A stretch of DNA of 64,000 nt from Paenibacillus sp. FSL R5-0517 (GTDB lineage: Bacteria > Bacillota > Bacilli > Paenibacillales > Paenibacillaceae). The stretch is taken from positions 4,960,001 through 5,024,000 of the forward strand of contig NZ_CP150235.1 in NCBI RefSeq assembly GCF_037974355.1, in the 5' to 3' direction. Of this stretch, positions 25,134 to 34,298 are shown one piece after another. Numbering within the stretch: position 1 is the first letter of the stretch; each line of letters starts with the position of its first letter. Position numbers and translations under genes: made by a program. The notes beneath the pieces are model-generated. The model was not told the origin of the DNA. It saw nothing but the letters and a program-made list of their open reading frames with translations, and made no database searches.

Positions 25134-25580
25134 TTAAACAACTCCCTTTTTAGTTTTTATAAATTCAGTGAACTTGTTTCGATAGATCTCATATATTTCG
25201 TAGGCTTCTGGTGTTTGAGCAAGACATTCCATTTCAAGGAACATTTTCACAATGTGAATAACAACGTCTTCGTTTTCTCCCTCAGTAGAAATGTAGGCAT
25301 TCTCTAGAGCAAGATCATTGTAATCTTTAATGAATGCGCGCTTGTCTTTCATAGAAAGCCTATCTCCAACTTCATTTGATTCGAGAATGATTAAATTCCC
25401 ATATTCGTCTCTCTCTGCATGTAGCATAATAAGACTCTCGATTTCCTTATTCCATTTGTCATTCAATGGAGATAGTATCTCGTTTAAAAATCGGTTCTTC
25501 ATTCTTTCACCTTGAGCATTCATCTTAAGGTTGAGGATATACTTCCCCAACCATGGAATGTGATAATTAGGTATTTTCAA
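25134..25580 (-). CDS. 148-aa hypothetical protein of the tip operon
   Basis: A charged alpha-helical protein (YILNLKMNAQGERMKNRFLN..., AFIKDYNDLALENAY). It starts at TTG 25580 with AGGGAG upstream, and its stop codon directly abuts the start of the fusion gene. Translation is thus coupled and the products are likely needed together. No family was recognised. Confidence 0.6.
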   Translation of the reverse strand: MKIPNYHIPWLGKYILNLKMNAQGERMKNRFLNEILSPLNDKWNKEIESLIMLHAERDEYGNLIILESNEVGDRLSMKDKRAFIKDYNDLALENAYISTEGENEDVVIHIVKMFLEMECLAQTPEAYEIYEIYRNKFTEFIKTKKGVV

Positions 25581-25608
25581 AACTATTTACACTCCCTGTA
25601 ACTTTGAC

Positions 25609-25785
25609 TTAGATCTCAAGAATGACTGCTTTTACTTCGCTACCTTTACATACATATCTTCCTTCTACACGCATCTCAAAATCTTCTTCAATTGCAGTCA
25701 ACATTTGCTCAACTTGTTCTTTGCTATATGTATCTGCTCTACTTTCATATGCTCTATTGTCTATTAATAGGAATTTAACTTTCAT
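25609..25785 (-). CDS. 58-aa hypothetical protein, first gene of the tip operon
   Basis: A short alpha/beta protein (MKVKFLLIDNRAYESRADTY..., ending VKAVILEI). The ATG at 25785 has GGGGTAAA upstream. It lies about 250 bp downstream of a good promoter (26035-26064). The 5' region between holds no other gene. Unknown function. Confidence 0.55.
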   Translation of the reverse strand: MKVKFLLIDNRAYESRADTYSKEQVEQMLTAIEEDFEMRVEGRYVCKGSEVKAVILEI

Positions 25786-26034
25786 ATTCACTTTACCCCA
25801 TTCATTATGTATTATTTTCGTCTATAAATATTCTCCTAGATAAACTACATCCGAACTTATCCACTCTTCTTCTTCATCTCTCTTACCCTTACTAATCCTC
25901 CTTGGATCACTTCCAGCCTAGCCGCTGCATCAACCTGTACCATATATATCTAACCTTCCACGTATCTCATCCCTCCCCTGCTCCTCATTAAGGCTCCAAG
26001 AGTCTGCCTTGGAATTCGTTAACCTTGTAATCAC

Positions 26035-26064
26035 AGTATAGTCTCATAATAACGTTACTGTAAA
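26035..26064 (-). promoter_or_regulatory. promoter of the tip operon
   Basis: TTTACA, an 18-bp spacer, TATACT on the minus strand. The -35 overlaps copy c of the AT motif, as in the MazF promoter. The remaining stretch 25786-26232 shows no gene. Confidence 0.6.
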
Positions 26065-26082
26065 GTGTTATTTTATTATTTA
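26063..26082 (+). repeat. element-wide AT motif, copy c
   Basis: AAGTGTTATTTTATTATTTA abuts the -35 box of the tip-operon promoter. Confidence 0.75.
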
Positions 26083-26232
26083 ATACATTTAATTTTCTCT
26101 TCTACTATAGTGACATCTCAGATTCAATTCTCCTCCTCAGTTCCTTGATTAATTAATAGGAAATCGGAATACAACTATCCTAGGAGGTATAAAGTATCTC
26201 CTTCTGTGAGTTCCCTCTTATTTCATTGTTAT

Positions 26233-26463
26233 TTACAGTCGTTGTGTGGTTCGTTGGGATTCACCTATAGCTTCAGCAACATCTTTCATGGAGCGCCGGA
26301 TCAATGGTCCAGCGCTTTGGTCTCCATTGTTTTTTATTTCCCAATACTCCTTCAAGAATGCTGCCTGTCTTCCTTTCTTAACAGGACCACTCTCAGCTTC
26401 TCCTCTACGCTCTGTATTCTCAGCAATCAGCATGTACTCTGATTTCCATTTTTTGGAACACAA
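26233..26463 (-). pseudogene. ParB-like phage protein fragment
   Basis: A 76-aa frame reading EYMLIAENTERRGEAESGPV, then KKGRQAAFLKEYWEIKNNGD and MKDVAEAIGESQRTTQRL. This is the helix-turn-helix part of phage ParB/methylase-associated proteins. The N-terminal ParB nuclease-like domain and everything after the recognition helix are missing; the frame stops right after RL. It is a truncated remnant. Confidence 0.6.
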
Positions 26464-26527
26464 AATTTCGTGAGCCCTTATTAAGAATTACACTTGATAA
26501 ATTCGATTTTGTATGATAACTTAAATG

Positions 26528-26548
26528 TAGTGTTATTTTATTATATAA
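26528..26548 (+). repeat. element-wide AT motif, copy d
   Basis: TAGTGTTATTTTATTATATA immediately precedes the ribosome-binding site of the helicase gene, a place where a bound protein would block initiation. Confidence 0.7.
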
Positions 26549-26569
26549 AAGGAGGAATACTCATACACG

Positions 26570-28069
26570 ATGACAAGACGTAAGAAACAAACAGTAACAG
26601 ACATCATAGGCAATGAAGTTGAACAATGGCAGCAGGGTGAGATTATCACGATTGAGGCAGGCACAGGTGTAGGCAAATCGTACTTCGTCAAGAACACTTT
26701 ATACGAGAAGGCTAGACGTGAGGGAACTAAGATACTGTTTCTGGTTAACCGAACTAGGCTTAAAGATCAGTTTTTAGAAGAAATACAGAAGGACGGAAAA
26801 GATGATGTAATTGACATCTTCCTTTATCAAAAAGTTGAAAGTAGACTTGGAAGAGAAAAGGCTACCACATTTAAGAACGATTACACGTATATTGTTTGCG
26901 ATGAATTTCATTACTTTCTAACCGATTCAACTTATAACTCTAATACAGATACTTCATTTAAGTTGATAATGTCCCATTCAAGCAAAATAAGAATCTTTAT
27001 GTCAGCCACAGCAGATATCACGATAGCCTTCTTCAAATTTAAGCAGATCAAATTTAGAAGTTATAGCATTCCTCATGATTACAGTCACATCAAAGAATTG
27101 ATATTTTACAGACATGAGAAAGTGCTGGAGAAGTACCTCAGCAAGATTAGAAAAGGACAGCAAGTGATAGCATTTTTCACTAAAGCATCAAAAGCATATG
27201 AACTACATAAGAGGTTTGAAGATTCAATGTTCGTCTGTGCAGAAGGAAACGTTGACTACAAGAAATATGTTAACAAGGATCGAGTTAAACTAATGCTCGA
27301 CAGTGAAACGTTCGAAGAAAAATATCTCTTTACCACTTCAACACTGGATAATGGAATAAATCTTCGAAGTAAGAATATGAAGTACATAGTCTGTGATATA
27401 CAAGATGTTGATACTCTGATTCAATGTTTGGGCAGGAAACGTATTATAGATGCCAAGGATCAAGTTACAGTAGTAATTAGAAATATAACGGATAAAGAAA
27501 TTGGACAACGTATAAGAGCAAAGAACAAGATAATAAATTCGGCAAAATACTTACTTGAAAATGGATCAATTGCATATATGGACAAATACAGACGGAATCA
27601 TAACAATCCTACAATCTACGTTGAACCGAATAAGGATCGTACTAATCCCGAGTTCTTCGTCAATGAATTGCGCTACTTTAAAGAATGCTCGGACAGAAAC
27701 AATCTTGAGGATATTCGAGAAATTGAGAATGGGTATATGGAGCACGTAAAAAATAAACTTCAAAAGGAGAATTACACTATGTTAGATGACACATATGATA
27801 AAGCTAAATCCGAAGATTATCTGGATAGTTTAGTGGGTAAACAGTTGTTTAAAGATGAGCAAAAAGCCCTTATAAAAATGGTTAACCTTCGAGACAACTA
27901 TAACAGGGTTCAAAGTAGTGTTAGATTGATTAACGAATACTTTATACAAAATAGTATTCCATATAACATACGAGATAAGAACAGGGACAATAAGCGGAAA
28001 ACAGAAGATAACCAGCCTAATCCGAATTTTAACAAGACATTCTGGACTGTAGCAAAGCATAATTATTGA
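26570..28069 (+). CDS. DEAD/DEAH-type helicase of the element
   Basis: A 499-aa SF2 helicase-like protein. Walker A EAGTGVGKSYF, the Ia region FLVNRTRLKDQ, Walker B YIVCDEFHYF, motif III MSATAD, and the C-terminal RecA-like part with TSTLDNGINL and QCLGRKRIID (motif VI-like). The C-terminal 170 residues are charged and unassigned. AAAGGAGG precedes the ATG. Similar helicases are found in phages and integrative elements, where they serve replication or copy control. It is the only clear replication-type gene in the element, and a gene-free 783-bp region follows it. Confidence 0.8.
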   Translation: MTRRKKQTVTDIIGNEVEQWQQGEIITIEAGTGVGKSYFVKNTLYEKARREGTKILFLVNRTRLKDQFLEEIQKDGKDDVIDIFLYQKVESRLGREKATTFKNDYTYIVCDEFHYFLTDSTYNSNTDTSFKLIMSHSSKIRIFMSATADITIAFFKFKQIKFRSYSIPHDYSHIKELIFYRHEKVLEKYLSKIRKGQQVIAFFTKASKAYELHKRFEDSMFVCAEGNVDYKKYVNKDRVKLMLDSETFEEKYLFTTSTLDNGINLRSKNMKYIVCDIQDVDTLIQCLGRKRIIDAKDQVTVVIRNITDKEIGQRIRAKNKIINSAKYLLENGSIAYMDKYRRNHNNPTIYVEPNKDRTNPEFFVNELRYFKECSDRNNLEDIREIENGYMEHVKNKLQKENYTMLDDTYDKAKSEDYLDSLVGKQLFKDEQKALIKMVNLRDNYNRVQSSVRLINEYFIQNSIPYNIRDKNRDNKRKTEDNQPNPNFNKTFWTVAKHNY

Positions 28070-28300
28070 GATAATTTCCTGAATTTTGTTCGGTGAAATC
28101 TCAAAAAAGCCTGAGTTTATGCGTACTTTTTGATAAAGTTGTCTCATTATCCTGCATATTTATATATATAAACTATAGTAAACTAGACTATAAAGAATAC
28201 CAAAAAACACTTGATACATAAGGATTTCTTGATTTTTTTGTTCATTTTCTTGCAAGAATTCAAACCAAATTGAATCGGAAGGTGAATTGGCGCAGCCAAG

Positions 28301-28377
28301 AGGAAACGCGATAGGTCGGTAAATACCGATTACGAAGCGATAGCGAAGTGGTTTTTATCGAGTTGGTATCGTTTCCT
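28301..28377. other. branched stem-loop element
   Basis: Outer arms AGGAAACG / CGTTTCCT enclose inner hairpins (CGGTAAATACCG; GATAGCGAAG...TTTTTATC). It is GC-richer than its surroundings and in a gene-free region, which fits a structured RNA or an origin element. No known class was recognised. Confidence 0.5.
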
Positions 28378-28755
28378 GATAATTACCCCCAATTACAATT
28401 AAAAATATTCAAATTTAAAATGTGTCACTTCTATTCCCTACTAGGGTTATTGTTTTATATTATAGGACTTTAAGGTGACAAATTTTGAGTTATCAACACA
28501 CAACAATAATAGGTAGCGAGATCCATTCCGTTTCACTCCATGGCTGTCGCTTCACCTTCATCCACAACTTACGTTGTGTCTGTCATTTGGATTTCTTTAA
28601 TCTGAATTAGATGTAAGTGTGATACAAGTATAGACTCAATAATAGCTATGGTTTACTACAGTAATTGAGGTCATAATATCCCCCTCTACATTATAATGAG
28701 AATGGCAATCCAAGTTATCCAGTCGTATATTTCAAAACATAGTAGATATAAAAAT

Positions 28756-28779
28756 CCCCCAACCATTTATGGAAGGGGG
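28756..28779 (-). terminator. terminator after the XRE-domain gene
   Basis: CCCCCTTCCA / TGGTTGGGGG with a 4-nt loop, then ATTTTTAT on the minus strand. Confidence 0.8.
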
Positions 28780-28852
28780 TAATTGGTATGTCGTTGAATA
28801 ATCTGTCACTTTAAACTCTGGTAGTCATTTACGGTGACATGAACTATTACAG

Positions 28853-29896
28853 TTACTCCACATCATGTATCTTCGTAATTTCACTCAATTCCTTAATATC
28901 CAATACATTCATCAGTCTAAGTAGAAAATGACCATCAGGCGTTGTTTCTCCTCGCTCCCACTTTTGCAGTGTTCGGTCAGAAGCCCCAACTGCTTCAGCA
29001 AGCTGTTTCTGTGTCATTCCTATTGCAACTCGTCTATCCTTAATCACTGTATAATCAAATTCCATTAATAATGGGCCTGTATATAGGTCATACCAAATAT
29101 CTGAGCCATCTTCATCTGCTCCATACACATTGAGTCCCCACACTTTTGTTCTAGGTGTAATTTCTACATATAATGAACCTTTCAACTTATCATTGACATC
29201 GACCCATATTCTCTTGGCATTTTTAATTCTTACACCAATCCATTTAAGTATGGGTTGATTGTTATGGTCACATGGGAAAATACCATCCATTCTTAATCTG
29301 TTCCCGTATCTTTCGATAAACTCTCCAACATACATTTCTTGAATCTCATATATAATTGGTTCCAATCCAACCATTTCTCTGACAATATTGTATTCAACAA
29401 TGAAACGAGTCGGTGTCTTCTCTTCTATTCCAAGTTTCTGTGCTAATTCAAGGTAATGCAACCAATTATAAATCGGTTGAATCTCTCCAACACGTCCACG
29501 CTGTTTAACTGTATAGTTTAAAATGGTAACAATATCAATACAAAAGTCATAATATAGGCGTTCCAACACACAATAAAAATCTTCAAGTTGATTATTGTAA
29601 TCTGGTTTGTTGAATTCAAGTGAATAATAGATGTATTGACTTAATTCAGCAATGTCACCTAACTCTCTACTAGGTTTATGAAAATAGAATGGCGCTCTTC
29701 GAATGAATGTATCTCTACTGACTGGCTGAAATAAATAATCATCCATCTTATCAAATCCCAAGTATGCAAATACCTCTAAACCAACTACCTCATGCCTGGA
29801 TAAGTAATCCACCAGCTTTTCTACATTTTTTTCTTCGTATATGTATTGTCTAATCGTTGCTTTTAATTGTTGCTGCTCATCTACTGTAATAGTCAT
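28853..29896 (-). CDS. large protein with C-terminal XRE-type HTH
   Basis: A 347-aa protein. Residues about 285-335 form a Cro/C1-type helix-turn-helix (RRVAIGMTQKQLAEAVGASD, then RTLQKWERGE). The N-terminal 280 residues are an unrecognised, largely helical domain with many Tyr and acidic residues. The ATG at 29896 has GAGGGGATAGG upstream. It faces away from the second recombinase module and could regulate it. It is not a typical small repressor. Confidence 0.65.
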   Translation of the reverse strand: MTITVDEQQQLKATIRQYIYEEKNVEKLVDYLSRHEVVGLEVFAYLGFDKMDDYLFQPVSRDTFIRRAPFYFHKPSRELGDIAELSQYIYYSLEFNKPDYNNQLEDFYCVLERLYYDFCIDIVTILNYTVKQRGRVGEIQPIYNWLHYLELAQKLGIEEKTPTRFIVEYNIVREMVGLEPIIYEIQEMYVGEFIERYGNRLRMDGIFPCDHNNQPILKWIGVRIKNAKRIWVDVNDKLKGSLYVEITPRTKVWGLNVYGADEDGSDIWYDLYTGPLLMEFDYTVIKDRRVAIGMTQKQLAEAVGASDRTLQKWERGETTPDGHFLLRLMNVLDIKELSEITKIHDVE

Positions 29897-30188
29897 CCTA
29901 TCCCCTCCTCTTTGATATATCCACATTATAGTATGAAGAATATGGGTAGGATAGATGACAAGTTATTCGTATGAAATAACCCTTCATATTAGAATCTACA
30001 TATCCTTTAACAACCGTTCCTCCAAAATGCTCAAATTAAACGAAAGAATGTTCGCTAGAATCTATTGTAAAATTCTTTATGGACAGTCTTCTGCTCCCCT
30101 CACTCTTTCAATTCATTCAAAAGAATAGAATTTAATAATTGGACGATACTAAAATTAGGTAGTAATTGATCTTATTAAGGTGGTCATT

Positions 30189-30359
30189 ATGAGATATAAG
30201 AAAAGGTATGAATATAAGATTATTTCACGTTATCCAGACGAAAACCTAGCAGTTCCAGAAGAAATTATAGAGACGCAAATCCTCAATTGGATGGAACATG
30301 TTCTACTGAGTTATTCCAGTGAGAACCAAATAGAAAACAGTCAAAATTCGGAGGACTGA
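30189..30359 (+). CDS. 56-aa protein preceding the second large recombinase
   Basis: ATG at 30189 with AAGGTGGT upstream; the stop is five bases before the recombinase start, so the two are co-translated. The product starts MRYKKRYEYKIISRYPDENL and has a helical acidic C-terminus. It is analogous in place to the small ORF in front of spoIVCA. It is a candidate directionality factor, or just an operon leader protein. Confidence 0.65.
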   Translation: MRYKKRYEYKIISRYPDENLAVPEEIIETQILNWMEHVLLSYSSENQIENSQNSED

Positions 30360-30363
30360 TTTT

Positions 30364-32373
30364 TTGATGAGAGTACTCAAAGATCATGAAAAGCTCACCA
30401 GGGAAGATATCGTATCCTTGATCGATAAGATTAAAGCTATTGTTTATACACGAGTATCATCTGATATACAAGTGGATAACTACTCACTTGAATCACAGAC
30501 ACAAATATGCGTAAAGGAAGCAAAAGAGAAGTTTGATATCAACGAACATGAGGTTATTGTGTTGCGAGAAGAAGCTGAATCTGGGGATAACCCTAACCGT
30601 CCAATGCTGAATTACATCTTATTTCTCCTTGAAAAAGGAATAGGGAACAAAGTCATCTTCTTGCATCCTGATAGACTGAGTAGACATTTGCATTTACAAC
30701 AACAAATCACACATAAGATTTGGGAGTTGGGTTGTGATCTACATTTCGTTGAGTTTGACTTGCAAAAAGGAAATGCAGAATCATTGCTAAACTATAATAT
30801 TCAAGGTTCCATTGCTCAGTATAACAAAGCCAAGATTCTAGCCAATACAAAGCGTGGAAGACAGACTATGGTATCAAATAATAAGATACCCGGTATGAAC
30901 AGAATATACGGATATACTTATGATAAAAAACTGAACACCCTTGTTGAAAACGAGTATGAAAAAGAGCGTTATCTGACAATGGTTAATATGGTACTAGAAG
31001 GTTCAACCGGTTCTGAGGTTGCGGCATATTTAGCTAAAAAGAAACATCCTGCACCAAAAGGAGATAAATGGTATCAAGCGACCATCAGTAGAATACTCAG
31101 AAATGAGTCTTATATGGGTACGTACTACTATGGTAAAACTGAGGTAGAACAACAGAACGGGAAAAGAAGACAAGCACCACGTCCTAGAGATCAATGGCAA
31201 AAGATTACTATACCTGCTTATATTGATGAGGTTACTTTTGGTCGTTTACAGAACTGTTTAGATGGAAATATAAAGAATGGTGGTCGCCCATCGGAAGATT
31301 ACTTGCTAAAAGGAATTGCTAGATGTGGAAGATGTGGAGCAGCAGCATCGTCGGGTATTACTACGAGGACACAAAATGGATTGCTGAAATATTATAGTTG
31401 CACAAGAAAAACAAGAAAATCCTACAGCGTGGAAACAGGAGAGCCTAACAAGATTTGCTTGGGAGAAAATTGGCGAGTTGATATGGTAGACTCTCTCATA
31501 TGGAACGAAGTAGTAAGGCTGATTGATAATCCTAAAACATTGATCGATAAGATGCTTGATAAGATTTCTGATGTATCAAAAGTTAAAGAAATGGAGAGAA
31601 ACAGAGATGACATTGGAAAATTGATTAAAGATAAGGAATCTTCTAAGGCAAGATACATTGACCTTTACGCTGAAGGTATCATTAAATCCAAAGAAGATCT
31701 TTCTATTAAATTGGAACGAGCAGATACTGAAATTAGCGAACTAAACAAAGAGCTGAGCTTAATTACAGACAATTTAGAGCTGAACAAAAGACAAAATAAG
31801 AATACTTCACCAGGGTCGCCATTGCTAAAAAAATATCAAAATATCCTTAATAACGAATTACAGATGAAAGACGCAAGAAAATTAATGAGCATCTTAGTCG
31901 ATAAAATAGTCTTACATGATAATAAGCGTATTGAGATATTCTACAAATTCACCGCTGAAAGTGATTTAATTCTGAGTTATAACAACGTTTCTGGTTCAAT
32001 CAACTTCGATAAGCTTAACTGGGTATTTGAAGAACCAGCTCCTAAATGGGGTGAGATTGAACACCTCTATTACGACATGCTAAAAATGTACAATGAAGAT
32101 TTACTCAGCTTTGAACAGATTGCCGAAGCTACCGAAACGGATTGGTGGTCGATTAAGCAGATGTTTAAAGCGAAGGGGGCAGATATATTAACTACCAAAG
32201 AAAGAGGCATTAAAAGACGAGCTCGTGACTTTGAGAGGATATATGATTTGCATTATGTTGACGGATTAGCCTTCACTAAGATTTACAAAGAGCATGGTTT
32301 AAGTCCAACTTACTGTAAACAGGTACTCCAAGAAAACATACAAGTTGAAAAAATGAAAAAGCCCCTCTCTTAG
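30364..32373 (+). CDS. second large serine recombinase
   Basis: A 669-aa recombinase. The resolvase domain has catalytic Ser in AIVYTRVSSDIQ and HPDRLSRH. The recombinase domain includes NKIPGMNRIYGYTYD. A zinc ribbon (ARCGRCGAA ... CTRK) and a coiled coil (residues about 400-480) follow. The C-terminal extension (FEQIAEATETDWWSIKQMFK and GLAFTKIYKEHGLSPTYCKQ) looks like two helix-turn-helix units, unusual for this family. TTG at 30364 or ATG at 30367 may be the start. Its own attachment sites are not evident; it may be from an element nested in the skin. Confidence 0.88.
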   Translation: MMRVLKDHEKLTREDIVSLIDKIKAIVYTRVSSDIQVDNYSLESQTQICVKEAKEKFDINEHEVIVLREEAESGDNPNRPMLNYILFLLEKGIGNKVIFLHPDRLSRHLHLQQQITHKIWELGCDLHFVEFDLQKGNAESLLNYNIQGSIAQYNKAKILANTKRGRQTMVSNNKIPGMNRIYGYTYDKKLNTLVENEYEKERYLTMVNMVLEGSTGSEVAAYLAKKKHPAPKGDKWYQATISRILRNESYMGTYYYGKTEVEQQNGKRRQAPRPRDQWQKITIPAYIDEVTFGRLQNCLDGNIKNGGRPSEDYLLKGIARCGRCGAAASSGITTRTQNGLLKYYSCTRKTRKSYSVETGEPNKICLGENWRVDMVDSLIWNEVVRLIDNPKTLIDKMLDKISDVSKVKEMERNRDDIGKLIKDKESSKARYIDLYAEGIIKSKEDLSIKLERADTEISELNKELSLITDNLELNKRQNKNTSPGSPLLKKYQNILNNELQMKDARKLMSILVDKIVLHDNKRIEIFYKFTAESDLILSYNNVSGSINFDKLNWVFEEPAPKWGEIEHLYYDMLKMYNEDLLSFEQIAEATETDWWSIKQMFKAKGADILTTKERGIKRRARDFERIYDLHYVDGLAFTKIYKEHGLSPTYCKQVLQENIQVEKMKKPLS

Positions 32374-32756
32374 TCCTCTGGAACGAATAGTGTACTCCCC
32401 CTCCTCTATGGAGGGCTATTTTGTGTATATGGAATGGTATTATGGTGTCGGTTTTATCCAATAGAATTTCACTCGTTAAAATTCAACTCTCGTGTCGAGG
32501 CAGATGTGCTAGGGGCATATTCTGTAAAATGGATACTATTTTAAATTTAAAATATCCCCCCATGTATCTATGTATCGTCAATGCAATAACTTGATGACCC
32601 ATTGATATGTGCTAGCGGATTATTTTCCAGAAATTATTACTTTTTGGGTGTAAATGTACCCCCGTATGTATGTCCAATTTTGTATCGGTTGGGCTTATTT
32701 CAATAGGGATGTATGTGGTATACTGTAATATGCGAATACTTTAAGGAAGGTGTTAT
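32374..32756. other. intergenic stretch with terminator, no gene
   Basis: It contains the recombinase terminator (32399-32415) and, near its right end, a promoter-like TATACT (about 32717-32722) upstream of the 287-aa gene. Nothing else was recognised. Confidence 0.4.
32399..32415 (+). terminator. terminator after the second recombinase
   Basis: CCCTCC / GGAGGG with a 5-nt loop, then CTATTTTG. Confidence 0.7.
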
Positions 32757-33620
32757 ATGACGAATAAGGAAAGTGAACAAGAAAAGTTGGCAAGAAAATT
32801 ATCTATGTTGCAAGAACAACACGTTGATTCAATCACAAAAATGAGTAACATGATCAATCAATCATCAATCTCCAGAATGGTTGAGCAAATAAGTTTATCT
32901 TCTAAGATTAACTCTCAATATAGTCAAGCATGGAAAGCGCATCAAGGATTGGCAAGCTCTATTCAACAAGTATCATTGGCTTGGAAAGAACCACTAGCAG
33001 AAATTGCTAAAATAACTTCTTCCCCATCTTTTTCTAGTGCAATTAAGGGAATAAATGCTGCAAACAGTATAGGCATAGATAATCTTCAAACCTTTTATAA
33101 ATCTTCTTCTTTTGCATCTATGATTGATGTAATTTCAAATATGGATACTCATTCTTGGCAATCATTTGTTGATACTGTACCTGAAGATATTTCTTCTAAC
33201 ATTTATGATATCGAACAGGAAATAGAGAGTGATCCTGAGACTAAAGCTAAATTTCAACCTATACTAGACAGTATGGGAGAGGTTTTATCTTCTCAAGTGG
33301 GATCTGAAATTGATTTCAGTAAGAGTAAACTTACTATTAATGGATTTAAGATAATGCTCCATATTATTATTGTACTTGTTGGTTTATATGGTCAAGATAT
33401 TTTGTTTCCTGACCCAGCAGATAAAATGGTTGAAGTCTCCGAGAAGAGTTTTGAAGAACAAAAACGACACAATGCAGTTATAGAGGAGAACAGTAAAAAA
33501 CAACTTGAAATTGACAGAAAAACATTAGAAGTAAACCAAGAACAACTAAAGGTTAATAAAGAACGATTAGAGTTGGATAAAATTAGATTTGAATTGGAAG
33601 CAAAAAAGGACTCGAAATGA
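32757..33620 (+). CDS. membrane protein with coiled-coil C-terminus
   Basis: A 287-aa protein. The N-terminal 170 residues are Ser/Gln-rich and helical. One membrane segment (residues about 200-220, IMLHIIIVLVGLYG) is followed by a long charged coiled coil (ENSKKQLEIDRKTLEVNQEQ onward). GGAAGGTG precedes the ATG, and the terminator overlaps its stop codon. No family was recognised. A membrane-anchored coiled-coil protein in a mobile element could be an exclusion or abortive-infection protein, but nothing proves this. Confidence 0.65.
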   Translation: MTNKESEQEKLARKLSMLQEQHVDSITKMSNMINQSSISRMVEQISLSSKINSQYSQAWKAHQGLASSIQQVSLAWKEPLAEIAKITSSPSFSSAIKGINAANSIGIDNLQTFYKSSSFASMIDVISNMDTHSWQSFVDTVPEDISSNIYDIEQEIESDPETKAKFQPILDSMGEVLSSQVGSEIDFSKSKLTINGFKIMLHIIIVLVGLYGQDILFPDPADKMVEVSEKSFEEQKRHNAVIEENSKKQLEIDRKTLEVNQEQLKVNKERLELDKIRFELEAKKDSK

Positions 33621-33625
33621 GTCCT
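33607..33625 (+). terminator. terminator overlapping the stop codon at 33618
   Basis: AGGACTC / GAGTCCT with a 5-nt loop, then TCTTCTATTT. Confidence 0.75.
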
Positions 33626-33668
33626 CTTCTATTTATGATCATACTAAGGAATAATTCCCCAAGGATCA

Positions 33669-34298
33669 TTAACCTAGGCCATTTGCTTTAGCTTCTTGTT
33701 GTTCATGTTCCTTTACCCTGCGATAGAAAGTATTGGGCTTCATATCTAGTTCCTTCATTGCGGCAACTGCTGTAATCCTTCCATGTTTCCATTCTGTGTA
33801 TGCTTGCTTAAACTTCTCGTTGATTGCTTGCTTTGGTCTGCCGAATACAACACCGTCACTCTTAGCAGCCGCGATACCTTCAGCTTGTCTACCGTTAATC
33901 CTCTCACGTTCAGACTCAGCCATATATGATAACAGTTCTAACACAATACTGCTTATAACCTTCTCTAATCCATTCTTGTATTGCCGTGTATCTAACAGTG
34001 GCATGTCAATTATGACAATGTGAGCACCTATGTTCTGGACAATATCCTGCCATTCATTCTTTATCTCCTCTGCATTCCGTCCCAAACGATCCAACTCTTT
34101 GACGAAGAGAATATCACCTTTACGAAGCACATTTTTCATGGATTGATAATATGGTCTGTCAAAGTTCTTGCCACTTTGTTTGTCTATAAAGAAATCACGA
34201 TCCATTATACCTAAGTCCTTCATTGCTTCTAGCTGTCTCGCTTCATTCTGATCTTTAGATGACACTCTTATGTATCCATACTTCCGAATCTCGCTCAT
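33669..34298 (-). CDS. small serine resolvase/invertase
   Basis: A 209-aa protein of the Hin/Tn3-resolvase type. Catalytic Ser is in YGYIRVSSKDQNEARQL, FVKELDRLGRNAEEI holds the Arg motif, and RERINGRQAEGIAAAK is the E-helix. A C-terminal helix-turn-helix (RITAVAAMKELDMKPNTFYR) follows. It could resolve dimers or invert DNA. The gene-free, repeat-rich region at 34299-35092 directly upstream is where its recombination site would be expected. The ATG at 34298 is preceded by AAAGGATG. Confidence 0.9.
   Translation of the reverse strand: MSEIRKYGYIRVSSKDQNEARQLEAMKDLGIMDRDFFIDKQSGKNFDRPYYQSMKNVLRKGDILFVKELDRLGRNAEEIKNEWQDIVQNIGAHIVIIDMPLLDTRQYKNGLEKVISSIVLELLSYMAESERERINGRQAEGIAAAKSDGVVFGRPKQAINEKFKQAYTEWKHGRITAVAAMKELDMKPNTFYRRVKEHEQQEAKANGLG

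Larger units (their letters stand above)
28070..28852. other. gene-free region downstream of the helicase, candidate origin or structured RNA
   Basis: No credible ORF. It holds a compact folded element (28301-28377) and the terminator at 28756. A looser relative of the AT motif sits near 28438-28464. Short runs such as GTGACA and several direct repeats of AT-rich words are present. Its place next to a helicase makes it a candidate replication origin. Confidence 0.4.

Noticed and set aside
25844..26200. Possible small genes in the stretch before the ParB fragment
   Set aside because: All frames are short and stop-rich; only the promoter and the AT motif could be supported.
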